Source: Parietichytrium sp. I65-24A
Taxonomy: Eukaryota > Sar > Bigyra > Thraustochytrida > Thraustochytriidae
NCBI GenBank assembly: GCA_012862575.1
Contig: BLSF01000030.1
Span: forward strand, 127,584 to 191,583
Reading direction: 5' to 3'
Length of the DNA: 64,000 nucleotides
Every line of letters starts with the position of its first letter. The stretch's first letter is position 1. Of this stretch, positions 24,701-34,644 are shown piece by piece. The translations under genes and the position numbers were made by a program. The notes under the pieces were generated by a model that worked only from the letters and a program-made list of their open reading frames with translations, searched no databases and had not been told where the DNA came from.

Positions 24701-24927
24701 AGCCAGAGCTTGCCCTCGGTCAACGCCACTACCGTGTTGGTCATCACTAGGCCGTCGAATAGGACCTTCTGCACGCCTTCCGCCAGCATGCCTTCGCCCG
24801 GCTGTTTCCCCATGCACATCACCACGCCGTCCGCGCCGGCCCAGGAACCAAATTCATCGCGAGATTGCGCCCAACTGCTCGCCAGCTGCGCGGCTCTGCG
24901 CCAGAACACCTTGCCGTTCAGCTCCAT
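21709..24927 (-). CDS. SPT16: FACT complex subunit SPT16
   Basis: A 1072-residue histone chaperone subunit of FACT, which with SSRP1/Pob3 moves H2A-H2B aside during transcription and replication (family knowledge). The length fits the family (about 1035-1050). The order is an N-terminal aminopeptidase-like domain (about 1-430), a charged linker rich in Glu/Arg, a dimerisation and middle domain with paired PH/Rtt106-like folds (about 540-930; motifs VYCDKDRDTVLLPIGG and FHLKNPVMIG), then a strongly acidic Asp/Glu/Ser tail ending in a basic NLS-like KRKSSKRSRR. The start is an ATG and there is no intron. A (G/A)AGTACT-rich segment lies about 155-170 bp upstream. Long open frames on the opposite strand here are shadows. 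Confidence 0.97.
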   Translation of the reverse strand: MELNGKVFWRRAAQLASSWAQSRDEFGSWAGADGVVMCMGKQPGEGMLAEGVQKVLFDGLVMTNTVVALTEGKLWLLSSGKKLRLLKELQNKKPAEVELEIKFVDVGKNVQDGTFDELMDGLKQSLNGKKIGTTNDKAVGDFAVALESRLKESEMEIVDASPGIQAVIAPISAASRKTVDTACYVLVRAMNGFVKLVEEALDEDEIKVTNKDLAESVDKYLKDPKGKKLKLKNVDLEGLEIPFECSVQSGGKYNFKLGKEANSDKLCSDVLACQIMVQYENFYAAIARTLIVDATKAQRENYKILDDAFRTLVHSLVPGAVLGEVYDKMVEFVKEKKPELVSCIPESIGIGMGVLAMFPALKIQSGSKVVVEENMLFYINLGFHDIPLSDAEKEKKASLSTGKYSLLIGEMVFVDRLKDYRTRVPTSKYLSSFDDIHYNLEGDSNDGEEDDANEAALLQSYATTERQTRSKTKTPEQLAAEREAANLEQKIYENQYKLIMEKAKRELRRAGRQNGEDDGDNEENEEEVVGTLDSFNVYKKGAREYPKQLIRNQVYCDKDRDTVLLPIGGYHVPFHISTIKAINRVDEDRACLLKLQFYYPTGSSTFAKDVPPSMRIVMTQFPELSFIKEMSFRSRDFRNLQHQYRLIKEMQKRVRARQKQKEQEADLVEQVDLVPLKSVSIALHDVGIKPQPRKGKLRGTLQVHKNGFRYRYGINSSAESFDIIFANIKHFFFQECKQELTVLIHFHLKNPVMIGRTKSYDVQFYQEVVEASAAIDGGRRNRGDPDEEREEELERRMKKKLNNAFKAFCTKAVQFARENDEHIGVDNDFDMPYRKLAFPGVPNKEMVTITPTVHCLVNLTETPFFVVTLDDIEHIHFERVGARTKNFDMVIILKSQMTPGAGVPQRVTTIPMESFEIIRKWLHDKNDITFTVGSHSLNWKVIMDTVHGEIEDGIFWKDVDLDGEKKDVGWLVLNVEGQDSDDEEGEGSEESAFSEDDAESEVSSSEGSAGSWEGNESEDESEAESDEDEDEGEDWDELDRKAAEADKKRSRREAEVEAEDKQKRKSSKRSRR

Positions 24928-26204
24928 GTCTGTGCGCGCGGTCTGTCCGATCTTCGTGCTCTTACTGCGTGGGACGCCGATGCCAACTGGGACGACGGCG
25001 TACGCGCCGAGGACACTTGGGTGGGTGGGTGGGTGAAGTTGGTGGGTTGCTCTTGTTGGATACTGTTTGTATGGGAGTGGAGTACTGAGTACTAGTGCTG
25101 TAGTGGAAGAACTTAGTGGAAGAACTTACTAAGTGGGGTTTGTTTGTTTGTTGGTTGAATTTTTTGATTTTGAGTTTTGATTTTTTGATTTTCTCGGCTA
25201 TTTCTTTCGAAAATTTCTTTCGAGTTTTTGCAGGAATTTTGAATTGAATTTTGAAAAAATGCGATTTTAGTTAAGGCTTTTCATAGGACTGTGATAAGTG
25301 CTTGCAAGACTTACTCGCGGTCGAGTAGTGTGGCTAGTCGCTTGCCTCATCTACTTAGCAGAGCTATCCGCGGTAGCGACGGATAGAGGGTCGGGTAGGG
25401 ATGCTTAGGGGAAAGTGTGGTAGTGAGAGGAGCGGTGGGACTGCTTAAGGGAGCACTACGGTTCGCGGGGAGCGGGTCTTTTTAAAAGAAGGGTTGGATG
25501 GTTACTGATGTTGGTGGGTGTGTAATAGCAGTGTGGCTGGAGAGTTAAGAGCTGAAGGTTCTGTGATTGGCGATGTGCGTGGCGATGTATCGTTTGAATT
25601 TTGTTTGAATTTTGTTAGGGAGTTTGTTGGAGTTTAGATTTTAGAATTTTAAAGCACGTCGGATGCGGAAAAGGAAATCTGTTCTGTAAAGTCTCGCGAT
25701 CAAATTTGAAGAGCCAAGCTTTGAAGAAATGCGACGCTGACGCTCTTTCCTTCATACATGCAGTACAGCTACCTTCCTTTTCGTTTTCGATCTCAGAACA
25801 GAATATTAACGCTCAGTCCCAGCGGAGACTTGCGCGACCATCCACCATCCTTCACCAATTCTATCCTATTGATGTGCAAGAGACGTTTATTCTGAATTCT
25901 GAATTAGAAAGAAAAAAATGGAGCTACTTTTTGTTATTGGTCGCAGACTGTCAATATGGGCCAAGGTAGACGGGCTCTCTCTCTCTCCTCTGCAGATCTG
26001 TGTGTCGATTCCAAGTGTGAAATGGCTTTGCAAGTTCGGAAGACTTACTGCACGCAAAACGGGTCCCAGTGCACGGTGGCGCCACAGCTGGAGGCGAGCC
26101 GGCTCGCCTGTCTTGTCTTTTTTTTTCGCTGTCCCTCTCCCTGTAGTTAGAAAACAAATTTTACATGTCGCAAAAAGACCAAAAAAAAGAAAAGACAGCA
26201 CCAA
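24928..26204. other. Intergenic region upstream of SPT16
   Basis: 1.28 kb between SPT16 and CSN4, both on the minus strand. It has GGGT repeats (25018-25036), the AGTACT pair at 25081-25100, and T-rich tracts with TTTTGATTTT at 25140-25260. No gene seen. Confidence 0.6.
25081..25100. promoter_or_regulatory. Paired AGTACT motif upstream of SPT16
   Basis: AGTACTGAGTACTAGTGCTG lies 154-173 bp upstream of the SPT16 ATG. It includes the 12-mer also seen at 8929. Similar AGTAC/GTACT clusters lie upstream of the AAGAB-like and VOC genes. A promoter role is inference. Confidence 0.35.
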
Positions 26205-27617
26205 TCAAGCTTTCTGATCCTGCAAATTGAGAGTGGGGTGCAACTTCTCGATGGTTTCCACCAGATTATTCACCCCGACACATAGCTCCTGTATCCGGTC
26301 ATCGAATGCAATTTGCGATGGCCGCTCGTTCGCAAAGTCCAAGATGCCATCGACCTGGTCGATAAATCCCTTCATGCGGCCCTCTTTGATCATCTTCGAA
26401 GCAGTTCGTTCGGCTTGCGGAGCATCAATGCCCAGCAGCCGCGCCAGCTCGTCGAACGAAATGTTGACGTAAATTCTGCTCGCCGCCAAGAGATTATGCT
26501 CGATAACCGCCCTCTCTAGCACAGTAGACCCATCCGCGAGCACGGCCTTTTGATGTGGTTCCAACGTCTCCTCGAACGCGAGCACCTCAGCCCTGGCGAG
26601 GATTCTTTCGCGGTACATCTTCTCCAGCACGGGCCAGTGTGTGTGGAAAACTCTCGTGCGCTCGTCTTTGTACAAGAGATTCAGCACCCGCGTCCGCTGC
26701 GGGCCCGCGCTCGCGAGCAACGCGCACGTCACGGCCTTGCCCAGCAAGTGCAAAAGATCGTCTTCCAGCACCTGCGCGCCGGCTACTTGCACGCTCTCTG
26801 CGCTCAGCTGATAGTATCTCTGCGCGGCGTCCAGAAACTTGCGCTTAGCGTCCAACACTCGCGCATAACAAACCTTATGTCGCACGCGCACCATCGCCAC
26901 GCTCTCCCGGTCCCCAGCAGCACCTTTCTCCATCTCCTTGTCCTTGTCGACATATGCATTCTCCACAGTTGCACCATCATTCGCTCCATCTCCGTCGTTG
27001 GCATTGGCATTGGCATTGACATTGGCATTGACATTGGCATTGGCAGAGCTGCTCGAAGAAGAAGAAGAAGAAGAAGAATTAGAAGAAGAGGAAGCAGCGA
27101 ACAGTTCGTCGTCACTGGCCGTGGAGAAGACATACTGTGAAGCGCGAGCCACGAACCTCTCCGCATCGACGGTCTCGTCGTCTTCCAGGAAGAGTTCCGC
27201 AATGCGCACGTACTTTGCGGCCTTCTGAGCGTCCGAGTACCTGCCCGACTCCACGTTCACGCCGCCGAGGACCCTTGCCGCGGCCGCGTACTCCTCCGCG
27301 TCCGCGAGGACCTGCCCGAGCTGTTCCCGGAACCGCGCGTCCAGTTCCTCGAACGCCACGCGCCGTTCCTGCAACGCCGCCAGGCAACGTTCCAGCACCG
27401 CGCGCCGGGCGCCGGGAGAGGAGCCCAGCCCGCCCGCGCCGAGGACGTCCGCGAGGTGTCCCAGAACGGGACGCGAAACGGCTAGTTGGGTGTCCTCGCG
27501 CGCCACGCGACTCACTGTAACGCACAGGCCGTCCCCGTCCTCAGCGCGGACCTGATGCTCGATAACCGACTTGAGAGCCGCCACTGGCTCGGCGCTCTGC
27601 AACGCTGCGTCCGCCAT
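26205..27617 (-). CDS. CSN4: COP9 signalosome subunit 4
   Basis: A 470-residue PCI-domain subunit of the COP9 signalosome, which removes NEDD8 from cullins (family knowledge). The C-terminal PCI region is clear: [32 protein letters not shown]-type sequence, then a winged helix with [16 protein letters not shown]. The N-terminal half is the helical-repeat arm. The protein is about 65 residues longer than typical CSN4. The excess is a low-complexity loop (about residues 180-215) of Ser followed by Ala/Asn/Val, encoded by AGAAGA-type and GCATTG/ACATTG repeats. It has an ATG start and no intron. A TACGTACGTACG run sits immediately upstream of the ATG, at 27624-27636. Confidence 0.93.
   Translation of the reverse strand: MADAALQSAEPVAALKSVIEHQVRAEDGDGLCVTVSRVAREDTQLAVSRPVLGHLADVLGAGGLGSSPGARRAVLERCLAALQERRVAFEELDARFREQLGQVLADAEEYAAAARVLGGVNVESGRYSDAQKAAKYVRIAELFLEDDETVDAERFVARASQYVFSTASDDELFAASSSSNSSSSSSSSSSSANANVNANVNANANANDGDGANDGATVENAYVDKDKEMEKGAAGDRESVAMVRVRHKVCYARVLDAKRKFLDAAQRYYQLSAESVQVAGAQVLEDDLLHLLGKAVTCALLASAGPQRTRVLNLLYKDERTRVFHTHWPVLEKMYRERILARAEVLAFEETLEPHQKAVLADGSTVLERAVIEHNLLAASRIYVNISFDELARLLGIDAPQAERTASKMIKEGRMKGFIDQVDGILDFANERPSQIAFDDRIQELCVGVNNLVETIEKLHPTLNLQDQKA
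26998..27078. repeat. Coding GCATTG/ACATTG and GAA repeats in CSN4
   Basis: A hexanucleotide array (26998-27046) and a nearby trinucleotide array (about 27056-27078). On the minus strand they encode Asn-Ala/Asn-Val and poly-Ser. Both keep the reading frame of an otherwise conserved gene. Confidence 0.9.
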
Positions 27618-28171
27618 GCTTAATACGTACGTACGTATGTTTGAGTATGTGTGGGTGCGCGCGATTGCTATGGCGCTGCTTAGATCAGTGCGTAGTTGTA
27701 CGGTGAGAGGGGGGTACGCGCACTTTTGCGATGTCAGAGAAGTGCCGAGTTTGGATCAAATTGTTTTGCGATGTGTGGATTGTTTTGCGATGTGGATTTT
27801 TGATGCTGGTTTACTGCTGCTGATTTCGATTGAAATGGTTTTGTTTTGAAACTGTGTTTCGGGTTTGGGATGATGACAGGATGACAGGATGACAGGAGTT
27901 CTCTCTTTGGAGTGTCGTTTGTGCCGTGTTTTGAGATCGGTGAGACGAAAATGAAGTAGAGCTGTTCCGATGAGTAATTTTTTTTAAGATGGTCGCGGAA
28001 AGCTGCACTGGTCGCTGCCCTTTTTTAAAAGATGCTATATGAATTCAAAGTGTGGTTAGAACGTTGGAGGAGATTCGGTAGGGCAAAGCGCGGGCAGAAG
28101 CAAGGGCTGAAGCCTGGGCGAGCCATGAGTCTTGCTTGGTGTAGCGAAAAGACACAAATGTACACAAGGGA
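27618..28171. other. Intergenic region between CSN4 and methyltransferase
   Basis: 554 bp between two minus-strand genes. It has the TACGTACG run beside the CSN4 start and a GATGACAG repeat (about 27869-27897). No gene seen. Confidence 0.6.
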
Positions 28172-29071
28172 CTAAGCTTCAACGTTGCTGTCATTTTCCT
28201 CGTTATCGTCGCTGTCCATGTCCGAAGAGCCGTGGTAGACCACCTTCATAGTGGCCACGCCACGAGAAGCTTTCGCTCGACGAAGACTCATAGAATGCTG
28301 CTCGGCTTTGTGAAACTCGTACACTTGGAGCGGGCATACATCTGTGATGTGCACACGAACTTTCCAGTGACTGGACGAGTTTTCCAACAGAGTCGTCAGC
28401 ACTGTGTCTTGCAAATAGTCGGCGTTCTCTGCATAGTCCATTTGTGTGACGAGAATGAACACTCCTCCTGTCTTCAAAACCCGGCTTACGTGGGCGAGAA
28501 CTTTGGAGACCTGTCCAGGGCCTCCGTCCCCAGGGAGATGTAAAATCGTGTCCATAGTCATCTTATCAATCATCACATCCGCAGACTCGGGTTCTAGCAT
28601 CTTGTCCAGTTCAGTAAGATCACACTGCTTGAATACAGTGTCTGCGACCGGTAGTTCGGCAGCCTTCTTGTTCATCAAATCCACAGCGCTTTGCGCAAAG
28701 TCAAGGCCCACCATCTTTCCTTTCCAACCGCCTTTGCGCATCTCAAAAAGAAGATCAGACAAGCCGCACCCCAGATCTACGATAAGCCCATCATCTTCCT
28801 CGATCTTCCAATCATCCAGGATGGCTTCAAGATCAGAATAGCCAAAGCACCATTCTGCCGTCTCCTCTCCCTCTTCACCTTCACCTTCCTGGTCTTCAGC
28901 TTGTGCCTTGGCTTTGCCATTGGAGGCTTTTGAAGCATATTTCTTCTCTTCCGAGCTGCTCACCTTCCCAGACTCTGCTTTTGATGCGCCATCTTCCCCA
29001 GCTCCCACGGCATTTCGAGCGTATCTCGCCTCCCAGTATTCTTGGTCTTCGTACCTCCTTCTTTTGGGCAT
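28172..29071 (-). CDS. Class I SAM-dependent methyltransferase, METTL13/EEF1AKMT4-like
   Basis: A 299-residue Rossmann-fold methyltransferase. The N-terminus has EDQEYWEARYAR, typical of the METTL13/EEF1AKMT4/CSKMT group, which modifies lysines of proteins such as eEF1A (family knowledge). A Lys/Glu/Ser-rich insert (about 30-70) precedes AEWCFGYSDLEAIL. SAM-binding motif I is LIVDLGCGLSD (about 97), motif II MVGLDFAQSAV, and the motif IV position is DVMIDKMTMDTIL. RVLKTGGVFILVT follows as motif VI. The C-terminus is acidic. The start is an ATG with no intron. The target cannot be read from sequence. It diverges from the CobW gene across 718 bp. Confidence 0.85.
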   Translation of the reverse strand: MPKRRRYEDQEYWEARYARNAVGAGEDGASKAESGKVSSSEEKKYASKASNGKAKAQAEDQEGEGEEGEETAEWCFGYSDLEAILDDWKIEEDDGLIVDLGCGLSDLLFEMRKGGWKGKMVGLDFAQSAVDLMNKKAAELPVADTVFKQCDLTELDKMLEPESADVMIDKMTMDTILHLPGDGGPGQVSKVLAHVSRVLKTGGVFILVTQMDYAENADYLQDTVLTTLLENSSSHWKVRVHITDVCPLQVYEFHKAEQHSMSLRRAKASRGVATMKVVYHGSSDMDSDDNEENDSNVEA

Positions 29072-29789
29072 AGTTTGTGTTTTTGGGTGTTTGCGTGTTA
29101 GAAGTTGTGTCTCTTTCTGCCCTCAAGACTTTCGAGTTCACAAGCGGCTACTCTTTTCAAAACTCAAGCAGTAAGTTGAGCTATGCGCAAGAGTATACTC
29201 CTGTGCTTCTTTCGTACTTCGCAGAATTGTGTTCTGTCTGGCATGTGAATATGTGAATGCACACTTCTCTCTCCTCTAGCTAGTAGTAGCCTATAAGTTC
29301 AACCAAAACACCTAAGAGATGGTTGACTATCAAAAAGCCATGGGACGACCTTATGAGAAACTAGTAGTATTGTGAACTTTTTGTGCATCTCGAATGTCTA
29401 ACTTGAACTTCAAGACATCTCTCTTAAAAATGTTTCCTAGCTTTTCGTGTAGCTATCTGGTCTTCTTCCGGCACCACTCTTTGCTGTTATACTTAATGGT
29501 ATCACGTGATTACGGACTGCTGTCTCCACAAGCTTACCCAAACATCTCACCAAGTACTACTAACGGATGGGATGCGGGGAGCATAGTCGTCCACCCTTTC
29601 AGCTAAGTAACTCCTTCATCAGGTACGGCACTCCCTGCCTCAGCAGAAAAGCAGAAAAGATCTCTCCTCACAACACTCACATCACTCACATCACTCACAT
29701 CGCCACACAACCAGCAGCCCGGCGAATTCCCCTTCCTCCTCCTGCCGAGGACGCATTGAATTTTGCGAAGTCGTTTGGGGACAGGAACC
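29072..29789. other. Divergent intergenic region
   Basis: 718 bp between the methyltransferase (-) and the CobW GTPase (+), presumably with both promoters. It includes a CACATCACTCACAT repeat (about 29674-29700) and a CAAGTACTACTAAC segment at 29550-29563. No gene seen. Confidence 0.6.
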
Positions 29790-31508
29790 ATGGACGGCGA
29801 GGAAGACGGCGCGGTGGGCCAACAAGAAGAGGTGAAGAAGGACGAAGAAGAAGAAAAGGAAGAGGAAAACCAAGTTGAGGAGGGGAACATGGATGATGAT
29901 GATGAAAATGAAGATGAAGATGAAAATGATGATGATGGCCAAGTTGATGAAGACGAAGACGAAGAAGGCATGGAGGACGAAGAGGAGATTGAGAAGGTAC
30001 CAGTGACTGTAATTACGGGGTTTCTAGGTAAGTTGGGTGGGTTTGGAGGTTTGGAGGCTTGGGTGAAGTGGGATTTGTCCAAAGTCCAAAGTATCGGGGC
30101 CGGGTGGGTTCGTGTGAGGTTTGTGTTGTATTCTGATCGAATTGGAGGTTGAAATTTGCGCGCAGGTGCTGGAAAGACGACGCTTGTGAACCACATCTTG
30201 AAGGACCCGTCGCACGGCATGAAATTCGCGGTGATTGAGAACGAATTTGGAGAGATCTCGATCGACGATGCAATCATAAAGAGCAAAAGCGATGAGATTA
30301 TTGAGGTTCTGAACGGTTGTGTGTGCTGCACAGTGCGAACTGATCTGTCCAAGACGGTGAAGAAGCTTTTGGAACGCAAGGATGATTTCGATGCAATCAT
30401 TATCGAAACTACGGGTATGGCGGACCCCAGCCCGGTCGCTCAAACCTTCCTCGTGGACGAGGACATCATTCCGTACTGTTCGCTGGACGGGATTGTGACG
30501 GTAGTAGACGCCAAGCACGTTTTAAAGCATCTCAGCGAAGATCGCAAGAACAAAGAAACCCAAGAAGAGGTTGTGAATGAGAGCATTCAGCAGATCGCTT
30601 TTGCTGATCGCATTCTCTTAAACAAGGTGGACCTCGTAAGTAAAGAGGATCTCGCCGACGTGAAAGAGCAGATCATGGAGATTAATTCCACCGCCAAAAT
30701 CTACGAAACAGAGCGCTCCAAAATCGACCCAAAGCTCCTCTTTGGTATGAGCAGCTTTAGTGTGGAAAGGGTTCTCGAATTTGAGCCCGAGTTTTTGAAG
30801 GAAAAGTCTGACGCGAAAAAGGAAGGCGAAAGTGGAAATGAGCATGGTCATGGTCACAGCCACGGCGATCATGGCGAATGCAAAGAACCCCATTGCAGCT
30901 CTGAAGAACACGGCCACAGCCATAGTCACGGCCATAGCCACGGTGACCATGGGGCCTGCAGCGACCCACATTGTAGCTCGGAAAAGAAAAAGCATAACCA
31001 CGACCGCTCTGTGGGCTCTCTTAGTTTTCGATTCGAGGGAGACATAGCACTTCCAAAGCTTGATGACTGGATCCGTGATATGCTCAAGGAAAAGGGGGAC
31101 GATTTGTACCGTTATAAAGGGGTCATTTCTGTGGCTGGCATGAATGAGCGCTATGTGTTCCAAGGCGTGCACATGCTCTTTGAAGGTGACTTTCACTCGC
31201 CATGGCTTGAGAATGAAGTTCGTGTTTCCAAATTTGTATTTATCGGAAGGAACCTCAATCGCGAAGAGATAGAGAATGGCTTCAACTCTTGCAAGGTGTA
31301 TCCTTTGCGATTCAAGGTTGGCGACAGGGTTGAGATTAACGCAGGCGAAGGAGACTTTATCCCAGCAGAAGTTGTCAGCATTTGGAGCGACGGATACCCA
31401 TATCGCATTCTTCCTGAAGACCAGGATGAGGAGGAAGCCATGTGGGTCCCAGAAGACACTGACGAGTGGATACGTGCCAACAGCGCCAAGAAACAGCGAA
31501 CTGAGTGA
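29790..31508 (+). CDS. CobW/COG0523 metal-chaperone GTPase with C-terminal beta domain
   Basis: Exon 1 is 29790-30027, the intron 30028-30165 (138 bp, GTAAGT..GCAG), exon 2 30166-31508; 526 aa. The intron splits the P-loop; spliced it reads ITGFLGAGKTTLVNHIL. The COG0523 metal motif GCVCC lies near 131 and the G4 motif NKVD near 232. A His-rich metal-binding stretch with HGHSHGDHG repeats and two DPHC/EPHC motifs lies at about 304-358, followed by the CobW C-terminal domain to about 455. Members deliver or buffer zinc or other metals with GTP hydrolysis (family knowledge). The N-terminus is a 70-residue Asp/Glu run without the CPELVPI motif of ZNG1, so ZNG1 identity is not claimed. The tail (about 461-518, FKVGDRVEIN to PEDTDEWIR) looks like a small SH3/Tudor-type barrel. 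Confidence 0.93.
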
Positions 31509-31879
31509 CCCTGAGGTATCTGTCGCGAACTTTTAATTCTCACTTTGGGCACACGGAAGCCGTTGCTCGAACGTCGATGCGGCATATCAGCCACGTTCTT
31601 CCAAACTAAAAAATAAAGACTTAGCATCGACACAATCCCTCTGTTCCACCAACATTGCTCTGTGATATTCCAACTGACATTTACTTTTTTGTGAGGGTGT
31701 GTCTTTCGCAAGTACCATTTCAAAACCTTGACACCCAGCAAACGGACCTTTTAAAAACGAAAAGAAAAGAGACAAGATATGAAAGAAGGGAAACACTACA
31801 CACATTGCAAAGGTTTTATTTCAGTCAAGTGGTCTACAGGCGATACATCGCATCAGTTCAAAAATTCCACGCTTCGCTC
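31509..31879. other. Convergent 3' intergenic region
   Basis: 371 bp between the 3' ends of the CobW gene and the helical-repeat gene. A+T-rich; presumably both 3' UTRs. No gene seen. Confidence 0.6.
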
Positions 31880-33649
31880 TTAAAGGCTGTCGTCTGGAGT
31901 GATGAAGCGCTTGACGACGAGACCATGCACGAATGCCATGTGTTCCATGACCCAGTAAGTATCGCATGGTTTCTCCCCGATACTAATTTGGCTTAAAAGA
32001 GCTTTCGTCATCAAATGTTGAACGTCCTTGGTTTGATCCGGGCGATCCTTTGGGGAATGAGAGTTTAGTACTGCATACAAGTTGCGCAGCAAAGCAAGGC
32101 GCACCGGGGTATCGTTCTGGCTGTACGCCAACACGTGGGCCTCAAGCAAGTGCGCATCTGCTTCCTTGGTGCTTTCTGCAGTCAACGCAAGAATGATCTT
32201 TGCCGGAAGCCACCATGGTTCCCGCGACCCGGGCTTTGGTGTCGAGACCGATAGATCCACACATTCTTTAGCAAGAGTACGGGCCTTTTCAAGGTCTGCA
32301 GGGTCTCGTATCGCGTACAAAGCCCCATTCACCAAAGCAGCAGCACGCAAATCTGCGGCAAATCGATGAGAAACGCTGTCTCCCACATCCTCATTAGCGC
32401 CGATTTTGACGGACGAATTGCCAATCGCCAATTCAGCCGTGTACTCTAGAGCCTCGTCAGCAAGTGCAGCCCCTCGCCCATCGGGGATCCCGGCAAGTCG
32501 AAGCGCGACGCTCAGAGCTAAAGAAGCTGCTGCGCACACTCTCTGATCTTCGGCTATCTCCGTGTGATCCGACATCCCCTCTGTCATACGATCGAGGTCC
32601 CTGTCCCTGTTGCTTAATATGATGTCGAGGTTGTCGTCAAACTCCTTTAAGATGTTATGAATCGTTTCACTCGCACTTCCCGAGTTTACATCTTGTTCGT
32701 CATCGTCATCAACTTCATCGTGGCTTCTGCCCTCACTCTTCATGGCCTCAACGTGGTCGCGAATCTTTGCAACCACTTGAGAAGCGTGCTCCAAAGTATC
32801 TAAAGCAGCAGCCAAACGTCCTCTCATGAGCTGTACAATTCCCAAGTTTGTGTACGCAGCAACTAGCAACCTGCGATCGGTGTTGGTGGCCGGCTCCATG
32901 CCGTTCTGAGCCCAAAACACAGCTCGCCGCAGGAGTTTCTCTGCATCATGCAGCCTGCTACGTTGCCGAGCGTGGCATACCGCCAGATCGCTAGCGCTGG
33001 CAATCACATCCCTGTGTCTTGGGTCACCGAGACCATGCTGAGCCTCTTCCAGAGCATGCTCGAATGCTCCTTGGAGCAGAGCAGATACCTCCGCATTGCC
33101 AACGGCTGCTTCGCTTTGCTCTTTCTTAAGCTCCTCATCCACAGCAGCTGGCATGGACAGGTTTGTGCCCCCGTTAAAAGCGTGGTCAGCTTGGGTCTCG
33201 GGATTCTGTTTCGCAACGGTAGAACCTTCTATTTCGTCAAACAGCTGCTTCAAAATAGCGTCGGAGTCGCCAGGCTGGGAATGGGCCGCGGGATTTAGTA
33301 CAGCGGGAAGCGGGCCCTGATTCACGCCCACGTCCAAGCCGGCTCCTCGCATCATCCGTGCAAGCTCCAAGTTCCCGTGCGCGCTCATGACCAAACCAGC
33401 AAGAAACCTCCCGGCTACGTTCCCCGCAGGTAGATTGCGCACCTCAGCGGCGGCGGACGCTAAAAAGGAAGTGTTCCCAGAAGCCCAGGCCAGTTTCACA
33501 AGCCCTTGCACTTTCCGCCCAGCCGCTTCTGCGGCAGCTGGCGAAGATAAAGGCGGCAACTTCGGAGCGACTTTGGACAATGCAGAGGCATCACTTGTGC
33601 AGCTTCGAGCAGTCAAAGCCGCTGCATTTCTACTTAGATTCTTCCGCAT
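31880..33649 (-). CDS. Alpha-helical repeat (TPR-like) protein, probably mitochondrial
   Basis: A 589-residue protein I do not recognise by name. It is almost wholly helical. The centre shows TPR-like pairs such as RLLVAAYTNLGIVQLMRGRLAAALDTLEHA (about residues 260-290), and further helical pairs lie near 400-480. The first 30 residues, MRKNLSRNAAALTARSC onward, are rich in Arg, Ser and Ala with almost no acid, which fits a mitochondrial presequence. A Glu/Asp-rich loop interrupts the repeats at about 305-345. ATG start, no intron. A scaffold role is likely for such repeats, but the partner is unknown. Confidence 0.75.
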   Translation of the reverse strand: MRKNLSRNAAALTARSCTSDASALSKVAPKLPPLSSPAAAEAAGRKVQGLVKLAWASGNTSFLASAAAEVRNLPAGNVAGRFLAGLVMSAHGNLELARMMRGAGLDVGVNQGPLPAVLNPAAHSQPGDSDAILKQLFDEIEGSTVAKQNPETQADHAFNGGTNLSMPAAVDEELKKEQSEAAVGNAEVSALLQGAFEHALEEAQHGLGDPRHRDVIASASDLAVCHARQRSRLHDAEKLLRRAVFWAQNGMEPATNTDRRLLVAAYTNLGIVQLMRGRLAAALDTLEHASQVVAKIRDHVEAMKSEGRSHDEVDDDDEQDVNSGSASETIHNILKEFDDNLDIILSNRDRDLDRMTEGMSDHTEIAEDQRVCAAASLALSVALRLAGIPDGRGAALADEALEYTAELAIGNSSVKIGANEDVGDSVSHRFAADLRAAALVNGALYAIRDPADLEKARTLAKECVDLSVSTPKPGSREPWWLPAKIILALTAESTKEADAHLLEAHVLAYSQNDTPVRLALLRNLYAVLNSHSPKDRPDQTKDVQHLMTKALLSQISIGEKPCDTYWVMEHMAFVHGLVVKRFITPDDSL

Positions 33650-34644
33650 CCTCCCGCGCTTGAGAAGACCTCAGGCCCACACCGACGGAACGTAATCTGA
33701 ATGAAGCCTAGCACAATGTCAACAACTGCAAAGTCCACGTGTTGCACGCAAAACTCGACCTTGACACAACTTGCTTTGTCGACTCACTTCTTTGATCGAT
33801 CGGGCAGATACGTAAGCAGGCGCTGCCGAGCACCAAATCCAACAGCTCCAGCTCCAGCTCCAGCTCCAACTACAACTGCTCTGACACTGGCCCGCCTTTT
33901 GTCTTCGCGCGTCGTCTGCAAGCGCCCTCGAACCCCACGCAAAATATGAAAGCAAAACACCGTCCTTTTGGCGCGCGCAGCGTTACCGTTGGGCTGCTTA
34001 CGTCGACTGCTAGCTAGCCCTGCTGCGAATGCGCGCAAGAACTGTGGGAGCTGTGGGAGCTGTGGGAGCTGTGGGGATTTGTGAGTATAGGAACGTGTGG
34101 GAAAGACAGCCTCCGAGGTCTCCGAGGTCAAATTTTGACGCGAAGTCCACCAGCTATGCATCGACATTAATGGTGTGATAATGTGTACTGGAGCAAAAGC
34201 TAAATAATAATTTAGGAGTACTGTTTCGTCAGCACACAAGTATGTGTTTGGTTGACTGTGACTTCTAGCTACTAGAGACTTGAAAACTCTGGAAGAATGG
34301 AATGACTGAATGAAAGATAAGTGGGGGACCAAAAGAGCTCCGGATAGGCTTGTGCAGAAAAGAAACGCTGGCCCACATGTTTTAGATTATTACTTCTTTT
34401 TGAAGCAGCGTGCAAGACCGTTCGTGTCCTGCTCCTGGTTTCGTGACCAAGGAGGCCAGAGAACGGATGATTTCGGAAAAATGACCCCGCGATGAACTTG
34501 CGAGCGAAATAAATACTTTTCTTCGGAATGAACATGAAAGTAACTGTACAAGGCTCATGTAATACGTACCAGCGGCTGCTCTGATTTGGTCACGGTTCAG
34601 GGTGTGATCTGGTGGCGCGCATCGACCGTGAAGAAGAGGTGACA
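33650..34644. other. Intergenic region with minisatellites
   Basis: 995 bp between two minus-strand genes. It has an AGCTCC hexamer array (33844-33868, about 200 bp upstream of the helical-repeat gene) and a CTGTGGGAG nonamer array of four units (34042-34076). No gene seen. Confidence 0.65.
34042..34076. repeat. CTGTGGGAG minisatellite
   Basis: Four tandem 9-bp units. Related GTGGGACT units recur at 39510-39542 and within the SEC14-EDR2 gene near 63594-63655. Confidence 0.85.

Noticed and set aside
21574-25036. Long plus-strand frames opposite SPT16 (up to 249 codons)
   Set aside because: They are shadows of the conserved SPT16 reading frame and match no family.
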